Below are positions 25,902 through 35,331 of a DNA stretch of 64,000 nucleotides, in pieces. Both the position numbers and the translations under genes were made by a program. A model generated the notes under the pieces. It ran no database searches. It was not told the origin of the DNA and saw only the letters and a program-made list of their open reading frames with translations. Numbering within the stretch: position 1 is the stretch's first letter; every line of letters begins with the position of its first letter. Source of the stretch: Fodinicola acaciae (lineage in GTDB: Bacteria; Actinomycetota; Actinomycetes; Mycobacteriales; HKI-0501); NCBI RefSeq assembly GCF_010993745.1, contig NZ_WOTN01000001.1, positions 1,739,235-1,803,234 of the forward strand. The letters are read 5' to 3'.

Positions 25902-27356
25902 TTGGGCGACGATGTCGTCGCGCCGGATCTTGCCGGTGGGGGTACGCGGCAACTCGTCCCAGACGGCGATCCGGTCGGGGGTTTTGGAGCCGCGTACGAC
26001 CTGGCGGACGCTCTCGCGAAGCTGGTCCGGGTCCAGCGAGACACCGGGCTCGGGCGCGACGACCGCCTCGATCCGCTGCCCCCACTCCTGGTCGGGGACG
26101 CCAACGACAACGGCGTCGGCAACGCCGCTCAGCCGCAGCAGCACGTCCTCGATCTCGGCGGGAGCGATGTTCTCCGCTCCCCTGATGATCGTGTCGTCCT
26201 CGCGGCCTTCGATGAACAGGAAGCCCGCGCTGTCGAGCCGGCCGAGGTCGCGGGTGTCGAGCCAACCGTCGCTTCGTCCCGGCTTTCCGGCATATCCCGC
26301 GGAAACCTGGGCGCCGCGGATCCAGATGCGCCCGGAGACCCCGACGGGCACGACCTTCCCGGCTGGGTCGCGGACTTCGATCGCCACACCGGGGATCGGG
26401 CGCCCGGCCGAATGCAGCCGGGCGCGCGCGTCCGGGTCGGTCGCGGCGAACGCGTTCCGGTGGTCGTCGGGTCCGAGAACGCAGACGGTCGAGCTGGTCT
26501 CGGTCAGCCCGTATGCGTTGACGAACCCGACGTCGGGCCATTCACGCATTGCCTGTTCGATGACCCGCGGCGGCATCGACGCGCCGCCGTACGCGAGCGT
26601 ACGCAGGCTCGGGACCTTACGGTCCACGGTGTCGTCGGCCATGATCCGGGCCAGCATGGTCGGCACCACCATCGCGTGGGTGACCCGCTCGCCGCGTACG
26701 GCGTCGAGCCAGCCGGCCGGCGTGAACGGATCGAGAAACACCAGCCGGCGGCCGGAATAAAGGTTGGTCAGCACGTTCGACACGCCCGCGATGTGGTAGG
26801 GCGGCGCGCACAACAAAGACGCCTCGCCGGCGGCCGCGCTGCCGAACTCGACCGTGCCGATCACGTACGACACGAGGTTGGCGTGCTTCAGGAGCACACC
26901 TTTGGGCGCTGAGGTGGTCCCACTGGTGTAGATGATCACCGCCGTCGACTCCGGATCCGGTTCCGGCAACGGGTTGCCGGGCCGGTCGGTCGTCAGGTCA
27001 AACCATTCGTCCGGGGTCACCAGTCCCGCGGCGCCCGGCTTGGCGATCACGGCCTGCGGCCCGGTGGCGATCACCAAAGCGCCCGGGTGGTTGGCCAGCA
27101 AGGAAATCAGCTGCGCCTCCCCCAATCGATAGTTGACCGGTACGAACGGCACCCCGGCGACAGCGGCCGCGAACAGCGCGACCGGAAACGCCGGCCCGTT
27201 CGGCGCCAGATAGACCACCGCGGACGCCCCGGCCTGGGTCAACACCACCGCGCCGCGCCGCGCCGCCGTACGCAGGTCGCCGGCCGACAGCTCGCCGAGC
27301 ACCGTACGCCCGTCCGAGCCGTCGGCCGCCATGTCCAGCAACGTCGTCAGGTTCAT
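25821..27356 (-). CDS. acyl-CoA synthetase (AMP-forming, FadD-like)
   Basis: 511 residues. P-loop VIIYTSGTTSAPKGVLLKH near 160, VNAYGLTETSST near 290, GWLDTRDLGRLD near 370, and the C-terminal catalytic lysine motif LPRTPTGKIRRDDIVAQL near 480. It activates a carboxylic acid to its CoA ester through an acyl-adenylate. The final residues after VAQLG fall inside the palindrome and look like an added tail. It sits six bases after the double CoA-transferase gene, so both ways of making CoA esters are in one operon. Confidence 0.9.
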   Translation of the reverse strand: MNLTTLLDMAADGSDGRTVLGELSAGDLRTAARRGAVVLTQAGASAVVYLAPNGPAFPVALFAAAVAGVPFVPVNYRLGEAQLISLLANHPGALVIATGPQAVIAKPGAAGLVTPDEWFDLTTDRPGNPLPEPDPESTAVIIYTSGTTSAPKGVLLKHANLVSYVIGTVEFGSAAAGEASLLCAPPYHIAGVSNVLTNLYSGRRLVFLDPFTPAGWLDAVRGERVTHAMVVPTMLARIMADDTVDRKVPSLRTLAYGGASMPPRVIEQAMREWPDVGFVNAYGLTETSSTVCVLGPDDHRNAFAATDPDARARLHSAGRPIPGVAIEVRDPAGKVVPVGVSGRIWIRGAQVSAGYAGKPGRSDGWLDTRDLGRLDSAGFLFIEGREDDTIIRGAENIAPAEIEDVLLRLSGVADAVVVGVPDQEWGQRIEAVVAPEPGVSLDPDQLRESVRQVVRGSKTPDRIAVWDELPRTPTGKIRRDDIVAQLGPASKSQAAIAEPKRRVPAPADDPP

Positions 27357-27362
27357 GCGTCA

Positions 27363-29657
27363 CTACCAGGCTGGCCGGTCACCGATCACGCCTTCCTCCG
27401 CGAGCGCGGCGATCTGGTCGGCGGTCAACCCGAGTCCGCTCAGCACTTCGGTGTTGTGCTCGCCAAGAAGCGGCGCGTGCCGCCGGTGCATCTCATCTCC
27501 CAACCGAAACGGCAGGGTGCTGTAACGGGCACTGCCCACCACCGGATGTTCGACGGTCTCGAAGAAACCGCGCGCCCGCAGCTGCTCAAGCTCGGTCTGG
27601 CGATGTGGCTGCAGCACCGGCGCGACCGGGACACCGGCCTCCCAGAGCAGGTCAACGATCTCGGCGCTGGTACGCCGTGCGCACCACAGGCTCAGCTGCT
27701 TGTCGATGAGATCGTGCCGCGTTCGCCGGGCCGCGGCGTCCGGCATCTGCGCGATCCAGTCGGGCCGGTCGATCGCCTGGCACAGCGCCGACCACTGCTC
27801 GTCGGTGCTGACCGCGATCGCCACCCACGAGTCGTCGCCGCCGGACTCGTCCGGCTCGGCCGTCCGGTAGAGGTTCTGCGGCGCCGACACCGGCCCGCGG
27901 TTACCCGCCCGGTCGAGCCGCGCGCCGTACGCGGAGTGCTCGATGACCTGCTCGGCGGCGATGTTGATCGCGGCCTCGGCCATCGAAGCCTCGACCAGCA
28001 TGCCCTCGCCCGTACGCCGCCGGTGCTCGAGCGCGAGCAGCAGGCCGTTGAGGGCGTGTAGCCCGGCGTTCGGGTCGCCCAGCGTGTACGGCTCGACCGG
28101 ATTCTGGTCCGGATGGCCGGTCAGCCAGGTCAGCCCGGACACGTCCTCGATGACGTACGCCAGAGCCGTGTTGTCACGCCACGGCCCGGCCAGACCGAAG
28201 CCCGGCATGCGAACCATGATCGCATCGGGCCGGATCGCGCGTACGGCGTCGTAGCCCAGTCCGACCTGGTCCAGCACTCGCGGCGTGTAGTTTTCCACGA
28301 CCACATTGCATTGGGCGATCAACTCGCGTACCAGCTGCTGGCCGCGCTCGGTCTGGAAGTTGATCGTCACGCTCTTCTTGTTGGTGTTGAGCCCGGCGAA
28401 TATCCCGGACTTCTCCCACCACCGGTCCTCGGTCATCGGCACACCGGCGATCATCCGGGTGCCGTCGGGACGGGTGGTGGACTCCAGGTGGATCACCTCG
28501 GCGCCGAGCATCGCCAGCACATGCGTACACGACGGGCCGGCCCAGAACGCCGTCATGTCCAGCACCCGCATCCCCGAGAGCGGAAGGCGTGGATCCGGTG
28601 GCGTCCGGGGGAAGTCGGAATCCGGTTCTGCGGCGTACGGCTCGATGCCGACCGGCTCGCGGAGCACGTCCGGGGTCAGTCGGTACGCCGGACGCGGCTG
28701 TCGGAACCCGTCGCGCGGATGCGGCCGGAAGGTGTCCGCGAACTGCTCGAAACCGGGGATGACCGACCCATTGCCGACCGGCCCGTTCGGGATCCGGAAG
28801 GCGGTCGCCAGCTCACAGATCTCGGCGACCGTGTGCTCCGCGATCCAGCCGTAGATCTGCGCGGCGTGCTTCGTGGTGACCTCGAAGATGGCGATGGGCG
28901 CGTCAGTGTCGACCCATTCCGGATGGCCGACCATCGCGCACAGGTCCATCAACTGTTGTGCCGTCGCGCAGCCGAGCGCGACGAGCCCGTCCTTCGCCGT
29001 GGACACCCCGGGGATGAACAGCGACCGTACCGAGCGGAACGGCCGGCCGTTCACCTCGAAGAAGGTCACCGGGTAGTAGGTGAGGCACAGGACGTTGACT
29101 TCCAGCATCGAGAGGTCGACGAGGCGGCCCCGGCCGATCAGCGTTCCGGCCGCCGCGTACGCACCGGCCAACCACTCGCCGACCTGCCCACCGATGTGGA
29201 CCGGGGCCCGGTCGGGCGCGCCGCGGCCGAGACCGATGATGCCGCCGGACCACGCCTGCAGGGTGAACTCGGTGGCCGGCTTGTCCCGCCACGGCCCCGC
29301 CAACCCGAACGGGGTGATCGAGGTGACCGTCAGATGCGGGTGGGCCGCGCGGATCTCGTACGGGTGCAAAGGCGAACCCTGCGACCACAGGACCGCGTCG
29401 GCGCCAGCCAGCAGCGCACGTACGCCGTCCGGGTCAGCGACGACGCTTTTCTTGGAACAGGACAAAAAGCTGAACAGAGCACCGTCGGAGTCCGGCGGGA
29501 TGTCGGCGCCGGAGGCCGACCACCGCCGCAGCGGATCACCCTGCGGCGGCTCCACCCTGATGACGTTGGCACCCCCGTCGGCCAGGATCTTGGTGCAGTA
29601 CGCACCGGCGATCCCGACCGACAGGTCGACGACCGTGAAACCGGCGAGGGGGTTCAT
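27363..29657 (-). CDS. tandem (two-domain) CaiB/BaiF CoA-transferase
   Basis: 764 residues, about twice the usual 380-400. The first half starts LAGFTVVDLSVGIAGAYCTKILADGGANVIRVEPPQG; a second copy starts near 365 with LSGMRVLDMTAFWAGPSCTHVLAMLGAEVIHLES. It continues through LNTNKKSVTINFQTERG and VVENYTPRVLDQVGLGYDA, the typical class III core with its catalytic Asp region (GDPNAGLHALNGLL). CaiB enzymes are interlocked dimers, so a tandem chain can form a pseudo-dimer with one or two active sites. It overlaps the upstream hydratase gene by four bases. Confidence 0.88.
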   Translation of the reverse strand: MNPLAGFTVVDLSVGIAGAYCTKILADGGANVIRVEPPQGDPLRRWSASGADIPPDSDGALFSFLSCSKKSVVADPDGVRALLAGADAVLWSQGSPLHPYEIRAAHPHLTVTSITPFGLAGPWRDKPATEFTLQAWSGGIIGLGRGAPDRAPVHIGGQVGEWLAGAYAAAGTLIGRGRLVDLSMLEVNVLCLTYYPVTFFEVNGRPFRSVRSLFIPGVSTAKDGLVALGCATAQQLMDLCAMVGHPEWVDTDAPIAIFEVTTKHAAQIYGWIAEHTVAEICELATAFRIPNGPVGNGSVIPGFEQFADTFRPHPRDGFRQPRPAYRLTPDVLREPVGIEPYAAEPDSDFPRTPPDPRLPLSGMRVLDMTAFWAGPSCTHVLAMLGAEVIHLESTTRPDGTRMIAGVPMTEDRWWEKSGIFAGLNTNKKSVTINFQTERGQQLVRELIAQCNVVVENYTPRVLDQVGLGYDAVRAIRPDAIMVRMPGFGLAGPWRDNTALAYVIEDVSGLTWLTGHPDQNPVEPYTLGDPNAGLHALNGLLLALEHRRRTGEGMLVEASMAEAAINIAAEQVIEHSAYGARLDRAGNRGPVSAPQNLYRTAEPDESGGDDSWVAIAVSTDEQWSALCQAIDRPDWIAQMPDAAARRTRHDLIDKQLSLWCARRTSAEIVDLLWEAGVPVAPVLQPHRQTELEQLRARGFFETVEHPVVGSARYSTLPFRLGDEMHRRHAPLLGEHNTEVLSGLGLTADQIAALAEEGVIGDRPAW

Positions 29658-30613
29658 TCCGGTTTCCTTCGGCCCTTCCGGCTGAGCCGGAAGTCTGGGG
29701 GGAACTGGGCGTCGTTGTCCTTGACGGCGTTGTTCAGACCACGCTCGAAAACTCCGTCGTCGAGCACCAGCTCGTCCTTGTCGGGGCGGGCGTAGTTGCC
29801 CAGGCTCTCGAATAGGCCGGTGAGCATGCTGCCCAGGTATTCGCCCTGAAACTGTTTCATCATCATGAAGAACAGCTTCTGCTGGTAGACGGTGTCGGTC
29901 GGCCGGTTACGGGCGCAGGCGAGCGCGTACTTGTCGACCTCGGCGGCCAGCTGGTCGCGAGGCACAACCGAGTTGAGGAAGTTGCATTCGTGCATCTCGG
30001 CGGCGGTGAACGGCCGGCCGGTGAACACCATTTCCTGGAACTTGCGCAGCCCCATGGTCTGCGCCCAGGTCCACATCCGCGGACCCCAGCCGGCATAGCG
30101 GAACGCGGCGTGCCCGAACAGCGCGTCGTCAGACGAGATCACCAGGTCCGCGTCGGCCGCCTGGTAGAAGTGCCAGCCGTAGCAGTACCCCTTGGCCTCC
30201 AGGATGCTGATCTTCTTGAAGTCCTGCAGGGTGCGACAGCCCGACCGCGGATCGGCGAACCACTGGCCGATCTGCGCTCCGCCGCGGAACGAGCCGCGCG
30301 GCGGCAACCGTACGTCGTCCGCGGCCGAGAGGGTGAACTCCCGCAGCCGCGGCTCGTCGTCGTCCGACCCGTAGATCTCCATGAACTCCGGGAGATCGAC
30401 GCCGCTGCCCAGATCGTTGCCGGCCCCACGGATGACCAGCACCTTGACCTCGTCGTCGATGTTGGCGCGGTGCAGCAGCTCGGCGTACCGGAGTCGGGCA
30501 CCGACCGTCGGCGCGTTGAGCTGCTCGGGCCGGTCGAAGGTGATGGTGGCGATCCGGGTCGCCGGATCCTTGTCGTAGCGGATGATCTGCTCGGGGGTAG
30601 GACGGTCAGCCAT
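29654..30613 (-). CDS. enoyl-CoA hydratase/isomerase family protein
   Basis: 319 residues, longer than usual crotonases because of an insertion around residues 75-115 (EIYGSDDDEPRLREFTLSAAD) and a C-terminal extension ending in RLSRKGRRKPE. Core segments IATITFDRPEQLNAP, VLVIRGAGNDLGSGVDL and EAKGYCYGWHFYQAADADLVI form the two oxyanion strands. No clear catalytic Glu pair. It lies between the M24 genes and the CoA transferase, with overlaps on both sides. Confidence 0.85.
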   Translation of the reverse strand: MADRPTPEQIIRYDKDPATRIATITFDRPEQLNAPTVGARLRYAELLHRANIDDEVKVLVIRGAGNDLGSGVDLPEFMEIYGSDDDEPRLREFTLSAADDVRLPPRGSFRGGAQIGQWFADPRSGCRTLQDFKKISILEAKGYCYGWHFYQAADADLVISSDDALFGHAAFRYAGWGPRMWTWAQTMGLRKFQEMVFTGRPFTAAEMHECNFLNSVVPRDQLAAEVDKYALACARNRPTDTVYQQKLFFMMMKQFQGEYLGSMLTGLFESLGNYARPDKDELVLDDGVFERGLNNAVKDNDAQFPPDFRLSRKGRRKPE

Positions 30614-31715
30614 GGGACAACACCTCGGCGTCGCCGTCGGTGATGACGATGGTGTCTCTCCGGAAAACCGCGCCGATGTCCTGCTCCCACACGTAGGCGG
30701 TGAGCGCGAACACCATGCCCGCCTCGAGTGTCTCGGCGGCCGCGGTGGCGGGCAGGCCGCGAGTCACGACCGGCGGATCGAAGCCAAGGCCCAGCCCGCG
30801 CGCCACTGCCATTGGCGGCAACGGCTCGCCGGCCGCCTCGTACGCGTCGAACAGCCGGCTCGCTGGTGCGCCCGCGCGGCAGGCGGAGATCAGCCGATCC
30901 CAGAGCGCGTCGCACCGGCCGTACAGCCCGTTGGTGGGCTCGTCCCGCTCTCCGCTGACCGGGTACGTCCGGCCGACCTCGCCGATGTATCCGCCGGCGA
31001 CCACCCCGGCGGAGAACGCGACCAGATCGCCAGGCACGGCCGCCCGCTGCTCTCGTACGCGCCGCCACCGGTGCTGGCGGCTGGTGATCCACGCGGCGTC
31101 CTGCACGGCCGGGGTGGTCACGCCACCCGCGGCCGCCGCTTCCAGCAGCACACCGGACAGCTCCCGCTCGGTGACTCCGGGCCGGAGCTCGCCGACCGCC
31201 GCGGCCAGGCCGGCTTCGGCGACCGCGACGGACTCGCGGATGGCCGTCAGCTCTTCGATCGTCTTGATCCGGCGGGCCGCTCGCATCGCCGGCTCACCGT
31301 CGACCAGCTCCGCCGCCGGGAACGCCATCGGCAGCAACTGGCCGAACATCGGCGACAGTGCGTCGGTCCCGACGCGCCGCGCGTCCGCGACGCCCTTTAT
31401 CCCGCGCAGGAGCTCGATGGTGTTCATCGGGTTCCAGGTCAGGGTGAACAGGTGCTCATGCGGGATGTCGTCCGGGATGCCCTCGTCGTCCCATTGGCTG
31501 AACAGGTGAATATCGCCTGACCGGGTCAACGCACAGGTCGGTGCGAACGGTGAGGTCCCGGCGAGCCACAGGGTGATCGCGCCGGTCACGTAATGGACAT
31601 TGGCGGCGCGGCCGACGATGAGCGCGTCGAGATCGTGGGCTTTCATTTGCGCCAACACACGCTCACGCCGCCCGGAGCGCAGAGCGTGGTCGTGCGGCAC
31701 GACGTCAGTCGCCAT
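30606..31715 (-). CDS. M24-family protein with degenerate metal site
   Basis: 369 residues of pita-bread fold: N-terminal creatinase-like domain (LDALIVGRAANVHYVTG) and C-terminal domain. The metal-ligand positions expected as D...D, H, E, E are not conserved: the region reads VAFSAGVVAGGYIGEVGRTYPV, ARGLGLGFD and VFALTAYVW. It is therefore unlikely to be a metallopeptidase. As in creatinase, the fold may work without metal, or it may be a partner of the intact paralogue encoded just upstream (11-base overlap). Confidence 0.8.
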   Translation of the reverse strand: MATDVVPHDHALRSGRRERVLAQMKAHDLDALIVGRAANVHYVTGAITLWLAGTSPFAPTCALTRSGDIHLFSQWDDEGIPDDIPHEHLFTLTWNPMNTIELLRGIKGVADARRVGTDALSPMFGQLLPMAFPAAELVDGEPAMRAARRIKTIEELTAIRESVAVAEAGLAAAVGELRPGVTERELSGVLLEAAAAGGVTTPAVQDAAWITSRQHRWRRVREQRAAVPGDLVAFSAGVVAGGYIGEVGRTYPVSGERDEPTNGLYGRCDALWDRLISACRAGAPASRLFDAYEAAGEPLPPMAVARGLGLGFDPPVVTRGLPATAAAETLEAGMVFALTAYVWEQDIGAVFRRDTIVITDGDAEVLSHG

Positions 31716-32916
31716 AGGGGTGATAGGGGTAATCGGTGAGCTGGATGTAGCCGTCGTCCGTGATCACGAAGATCTCCTCAGCGCGGAATCCGCCGGTGTT
31801 GTCCGCCCAGGCGATTGGCTCCAGTACGAGCACGCTGCCGGCCTGCAACACCTGGTTCTCGTCGAATGCCTGGCCCAGGTCGGTGCCCACGAACGGCAGC
31901 TCCGCCGCGTCGACGCCCAGCCCGTGACCGAGGTAGAAGTGCTCGACCCACGGCCGCTCGCCGCCGTTGGCCTCGATGGCCGCCCGGGTCAGGTCGGCCG
32001 CGGTGACGCCGGCCCTGAGCACCGCGAGCACGGCGTCGAGGATCTCCCGCCACCGGCGGAACTGCGCTTGCTGACGCGGCGCCGGGTCCTGGCCGACGCA
32101 CCAGGTGCGCCCGAAGTCCGAGCAATATCCCTCGTACGTGATGCTCACGTCGGTCCACAGCACGTCACCGCGGGCGAGCTCGCGTTCGGTGGACTTGCGG
32201 GGCAGCGAGAGATCGCCGTGCGGCGTCCACACCTCCTGCTCGGCCCGGCTGGGTGGCATGACCTCCCAGATCGGGTCGAGCAGGTACGCCGTCGCGCCCA
32301 GCTCGAAGGAGCGGCGTACGAACCGGGCGGACAGGTCGATCTGCCGGACCCCTGGCGCGACCGCCGCGTCGATGTCGACCATCGCCTCGGCCGTGATGCG
32401 CGACGCGATCCGCAGGCAAGCCAGCTCGTCCGGTGTCTTGATCAGCTTCGCCATGGCCATCAGCGAGACGCCGTCAGCCGGGGTTTGGCCGCGGAACAGT
32501 CGCTCGTGGTTACGTCGCATCGCACCGGTGAGCTCGTCGACTGCGTACGCCGCGCCGGCCGGTGCGAGATCGGCGAGTACGGCGGCGAACTTCTCCACGC
32601 CCTCGTCGAACTCGAGATAGACCGGCGGGTGGATGTGGTCGGCCGGTAGCGCCGACTCGTGCGCCAAACCCTCGCTGAACGGCAGGAACAGATGCGGCCA
32701 GTCGTCACTGGCGAGCACTACGGCCACCGGCCGGTCGTCATGTGCGAGACCCCAGTCGCCGAGTGGCCAGCTGGCGCCGGTCGCGTACGTGACGTTGCTG
32801 TTGCCGAGCAGCACGAGGACGTCGACGCCCTGCGCCGTCATAGTCTCCCGGAGCCGCGCGCCAACCTCTCGGCGCATCCGTGACAGGTCGGGGGTCTGCG
32901 GAATCGCGATCATCAT
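31705..32916 (-). CDS. M24-family metallopeptidase (Xaa-Pro aminopeptidase/creatinase-like)
   Basis: 403 residues. All metal ligands appear intact: LWTDVSITYEGYCSDFGRTW (two Asp), LGHGLGVDAAELP (His), VLVLEPIAWAD (Glu) and GGFRAEEIFVI (Glu). The N-terminal domain has VLVLLGNSNVTYATGAS. Such enzymes cleave X-Pro peptides or related C-N bonds. It is the first gene of the long minus-strand operon that continues to the CoA transferase, which suggests hydrolysis of an amide or amino-acid conjugate of the substrate rather than peptide turnover (inference). Confidence 0.82.
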   Translation of the reverse strand: MMIAIPQTPDLSRMRREVGARLRETMTAQGVDVLVLLGNSNVTYATGASWPLGDWGLAHDDRPVAVVLASDDWPHLFLPFSEGLAHESALPADHIHPPVYLEFDEGVEKFAAVLADLAPAGAAYAVDELTGAMRRNHERLFRGQTPADGVSLMAMAKLIKTPDELACLRIASRITAEAMVDIDAAVAPGVRQIDLSARFVRRSFELGATAYLLDPIWEVMPPSRAEQEVWTPHGDLSLPRKSTERELARGDVLWTDVSITYEGYCSDFGRTWCVGQDPAPRQQAQFRRWREILDAVLAVLRAGVTAADLTRAAIEANGGERPWVEHFYLGHGLGVDAAELPFVGTDLGQAFDENQVLQAGSVLVLEPIAWADNTGGFRAEEIFVITDDGYIQLTDYPYHPYGD

Positions 32917-33090
32917 CTCGGTCCCAGGCGTTTCGGTATGTCGGTCATCTGGCCCCCTTGGGCGATTTGCGAGTGGTCGCAGTCACACGGCTGTGAGGCA
33001 GTAGACACCCGTACGCGACTTTGCGTCAAGCGGTTGATTGAAAGTAGTCTCGGAACGTAGTCTTCGATCTCATCCGGGAGGAGATCCGCC
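32917..33090. promoter_or_regulatory. divergent promoter region, M24 operon / ferredoxin-P450 operon
   Basis: 174 bases with no gene. TTGATT at about 33032, then AGTAGTCT and GTAGTCTT as a close direct repeat, could form -35/-10 elements or a regulator site for the plus-strand operon. GGGAGGAG lies before the ferredoxin GTG. The GTATACT hexamer seen at other promoters is not present. Confidence 0.35.
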
Positions 33091-33291
33091 GTGCGGGTCA
33101 GTATCGAGCAGGACAAATGCATCGGCGCCGGGCAGTGCGCTCTGGCGGCGCCGGAGGTCTTCGACCAGCGCGACGAGGACGGCGTCGTGGTGCTTCTCAC
33201 GCCGTCGGCGCCGGCCGGGACGCAGGACGGCGTACGCCACGCCGTCGCGGTCTGCCCCGCTGCCGCCATTCACATCGACGTTGAGGACTGA
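33091..33291 (+). CDS. 3Fe-4S type ferredoxin, P450 partner
   Basis: 66 residues from GTG with GGGAGGAG upstream. IEQDKCIGAGQCALAAPEVF and the late VAVCPAAAIHIDVED give the three-Cys cluster of P450-associated ferredoxins. The P450 gene starts two bases after its stop, so this is almost certainly its electron donor. Confidence 0.9.
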   Translation: MRVSIEQDKCIGAGQCALAAPEVFDQRDEDGVVVLLTPSAPAGTQDGVRHAVAVCPAAAIHIDVED

Positions 33292-33292
33292 G

Positions 33293-34507
33293 ATGACCGA
33301 ACCTGCGACCGACGTTCCGTACTTTCCGATGCCGCGCGCGGAGGGCTGCCCGTTCGACCCGCCGCCGCCACTGCGAACGACGGTCGCCGAGCGGCCGCTG
33401 TCCCGCGTACGAATCTGGAACGGCAGCACGCCATGGATCGTGACCGGCCACCGGGAGCAGCGTGCGTTGCTCGCCGACCCGCGCGTCAGCGTCGACGACC
33501 GGCTGCCGGGATTTCCGCACTGGCACGAGGGAATGGCGGCGATGGCGCCGCACCGGCCGGACGCGGTTTTCAACACCGACCCGCCGGTGCACACGCAGCA
33601 CCGCCGCAGGATGACCGCGCCGTTCACGGTCAAGCGGGTCCAGGCGATGCGGCCGGTCGTACAGAAAATGACCGAGGATCTGCTCGACCGGATGGTCGCC
33701 GGGCCGCAGCCGGCCGATCTGGTCGAGGCATTGGCGCTGCCGCTGCCGACGCTGATGATCAGCGAGATTCTTGGCGTGCCGTACGAGGATCACGAGTTTT
33801 TCCAGAAACAGGCGGCCATCGGCATAGACAGCAACGCCACCGGCGAGGCGGCGATGAAGGCGTTCGCGGCACAGAACGAATATCTGGCCGGGCTGGTCCA
33901 GAAACGGATGGCCGCGCCACAGGATGACGTTGTCTCCGACTTCGCCGCGCGGGTCAACGCCGGCGAGATCGGCGTGGCCGAGGCAGCGCAGATGGCGCTG
34001 GGGCTCTTGGTCGCCGGCCACGAAACCAGCGCCAACATGATCGGCCTTGGCACGCTCGTACTGCTGGAAAATCCCGACCAGCTGGCGCTGCTGCGGGAAG
34101 CGGACGACGACGCCGTCGCGAACGCCGTCGAGGAGCTGCTCCGCTATCTGGGCATCATCCATGGCGCGCAGCGGCGGATCGCCACCGCGGACATCGACAT
34201 CGCCGGCGAGGTGATCCGTGCGGGCGAGGGCATCCTGATCGAGTTCGCCACCGCCAACCGTGACCCGCGTACGTTCGACCGCCCCGACGAGCTGGACGTA
34301 CGGCGCTCGGCGCGCGAGCATCACGCGTTCGGCTACGGCGCTCACCAGTGCATCGGCCAGCAGCTGGCGCGGGTCGAGCTGCAGGTGGTGTTCCCGACGA
34401 TTTTCCGCCGGGTGCCGGCGCTGCGGCTGGCCACCACGATCGACCAGATCCGGTTCAAGCAGGACCGCTTGGCGTACGGCGTCTACGAACTCCCGGTCGC
34501 GTGGTAG
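33293..34507 (+). CDS. cytochrome P450
   Basis: 404 residues. I-helix LLVAGHETSANM near 240 (acid-alcohol pair for O2 activation), EELLRY in the K-helix (ExxR) and the haem loop HHAFGYGAHQCIGQQLARVE with the ligand Cys near residue 353. A bacterial soluble class I enzyme fed by the adjacent ferredoxin. Operon neighbours are an SDR, a KstD-like protein and a sterol-oxidase-like protein, so hydroxylation of a steroid-like substrate is likely. I cannot assign a CYP family by eye. Confidence 0.93.
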   Translation: MTEPATDVPYFPMPRAEGCPFDPPPPLRTTVAERPLSRVRIWNGSTPWIVTGHREQRALLADPRVSVDDRLPGFPHWHEGMAAMAPHRPDAVFNTDPPVHTQHRRRMTAPFTVKRVQAMRPVVQKMTEDLLDRMVAGPQPADLVEALALPLPTLMISEILGVPYEDHEFFQKQAAIGIDSNATGEAAMKAFAAQNEYLAGLVQKRMAAPQDDVVSDFAARVNAGEIGVAEAAQMALGLLVAGHETSANMIGLGTLVLLENPDQLALLREADDDAVANAVEELLRYLGIIHGAQRRIATADIDIAGEVIRAGEGILIEFATANRDPRTFDRPDELDVRRSAREHHAFGYGAHQCIGQQLARVELQVVFPTIFRRVPALRLATTIDQIRFKQDRLAYGVYELPVAW

Positions 34508-34524
34508 TCGAGAAAGGCGAGGAC

Positions 34525-35328
34525 ATGAGCGAGCTGTCAGGACGGGTCGCGATCGTCACCGGCGGCGCCGCGGGCCTGGGTCGTGGCATCTCAGAGCGTT
34601 TCGCGGCCGCCGGCGCCCGGGTCGTGGTTGCCGATGTCGACGAGGAACGCGGCCGGGTCGTCGCCTCCGGACCGGCCTTCGCGTTCCGCAGGACCGATGT
34701 CGCCAATCCCGACGAGATGCGGGATCTGGTGGCGTACGCGGTGGACACCTTCGGCGGGCTCCACGTCATGGTCAACAACGCCGGTGTCTCCGGCGCCATG
34801 CACGCCGCCTTCCTGGACGACGACTTCGCCGACTTCGACCGGGTGATGGCGATCAACGTGCTCGGGGTGATGGCGGGCACGCAGCACGCCGCCCGGCACA
34901 TGGCCGCCAACGGCGGCGGCTCGATCGTGAACGTCACCTCGATCGGCGGAATCACCGCCGGGCGCGGGGTGATGAGCTACCGCGCCTCCAAAGCGGCGGT
35001 CATTCACCTGAGCAAGTCGGTCGCGATCGACCTGGCCGAGCACGGCGTGCGCGTCAACTGCATCGCGCCCGGCAACATCCCCACCGAACTGCTCGCCAGC
35101 TCGATGGACGACGAGAGCACGGCGCCGTACCGCGCCGTCATGAACATGACCCGTCCGCTGCGGAAAACCGGCACGCCCGCCGATGTCGCCGAGGCCGCGC
35201 TCTATCTGGCCAGCGACCGGTCGGCGTACGTGACGGGGGCGGTCCTGGCGGTGGACGGCGGCTCTTCGGCCGGTTTTCCCCTCACGATGCCCGATCTGCT
35301 GCGGGCAGCCGGGACGACGGTGGGCTGA
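34525..35328 (+). CDS. SDR family oxidoreductase (hydroxysteroid dehydrogenase-like)
   Basis: 267 residues, ATG with a GAGG-containing site upstream. VAIVTGGAAGLGRGISERF, VMVNNAGVSGAM and SYRASKAAVIHLSKSVAIDLAEHGVRVNCIAPG are full classical-SDR motifs including catalytic Tyr and Lys. It sits between the P450 and KstD-like genes (three-base gap to the latter); oxidation of a P450-made hydroxyl or a 3/17-hydroxyl is a reasonable inference. Confidence 0.88.
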   Translation: MSELSGRVAIVTGGAAGLGRGISERFAAAGARVVVADVDEERGRVVASGPAFAFRRTDVANPDEMRDLVAYAVDTFGGLHVMVNNAGVSGAMHAAFLDDDFADFDRVMAINVLGVMAGTQHAARHMAANGGGSIVNVTSIGGITAGRGVMSYRASKAAVIHLSKSVAIDLAEHGVRVNCIAPGNIPTELLASSMDDESTAPYRAVMNMTRPLRKTGTPADVAEAALYLASDRSAYVTGAVLAVDGGSSAGFPLTMPDLLRAAGTTVG

Positions 35329-35331
35329 GCC

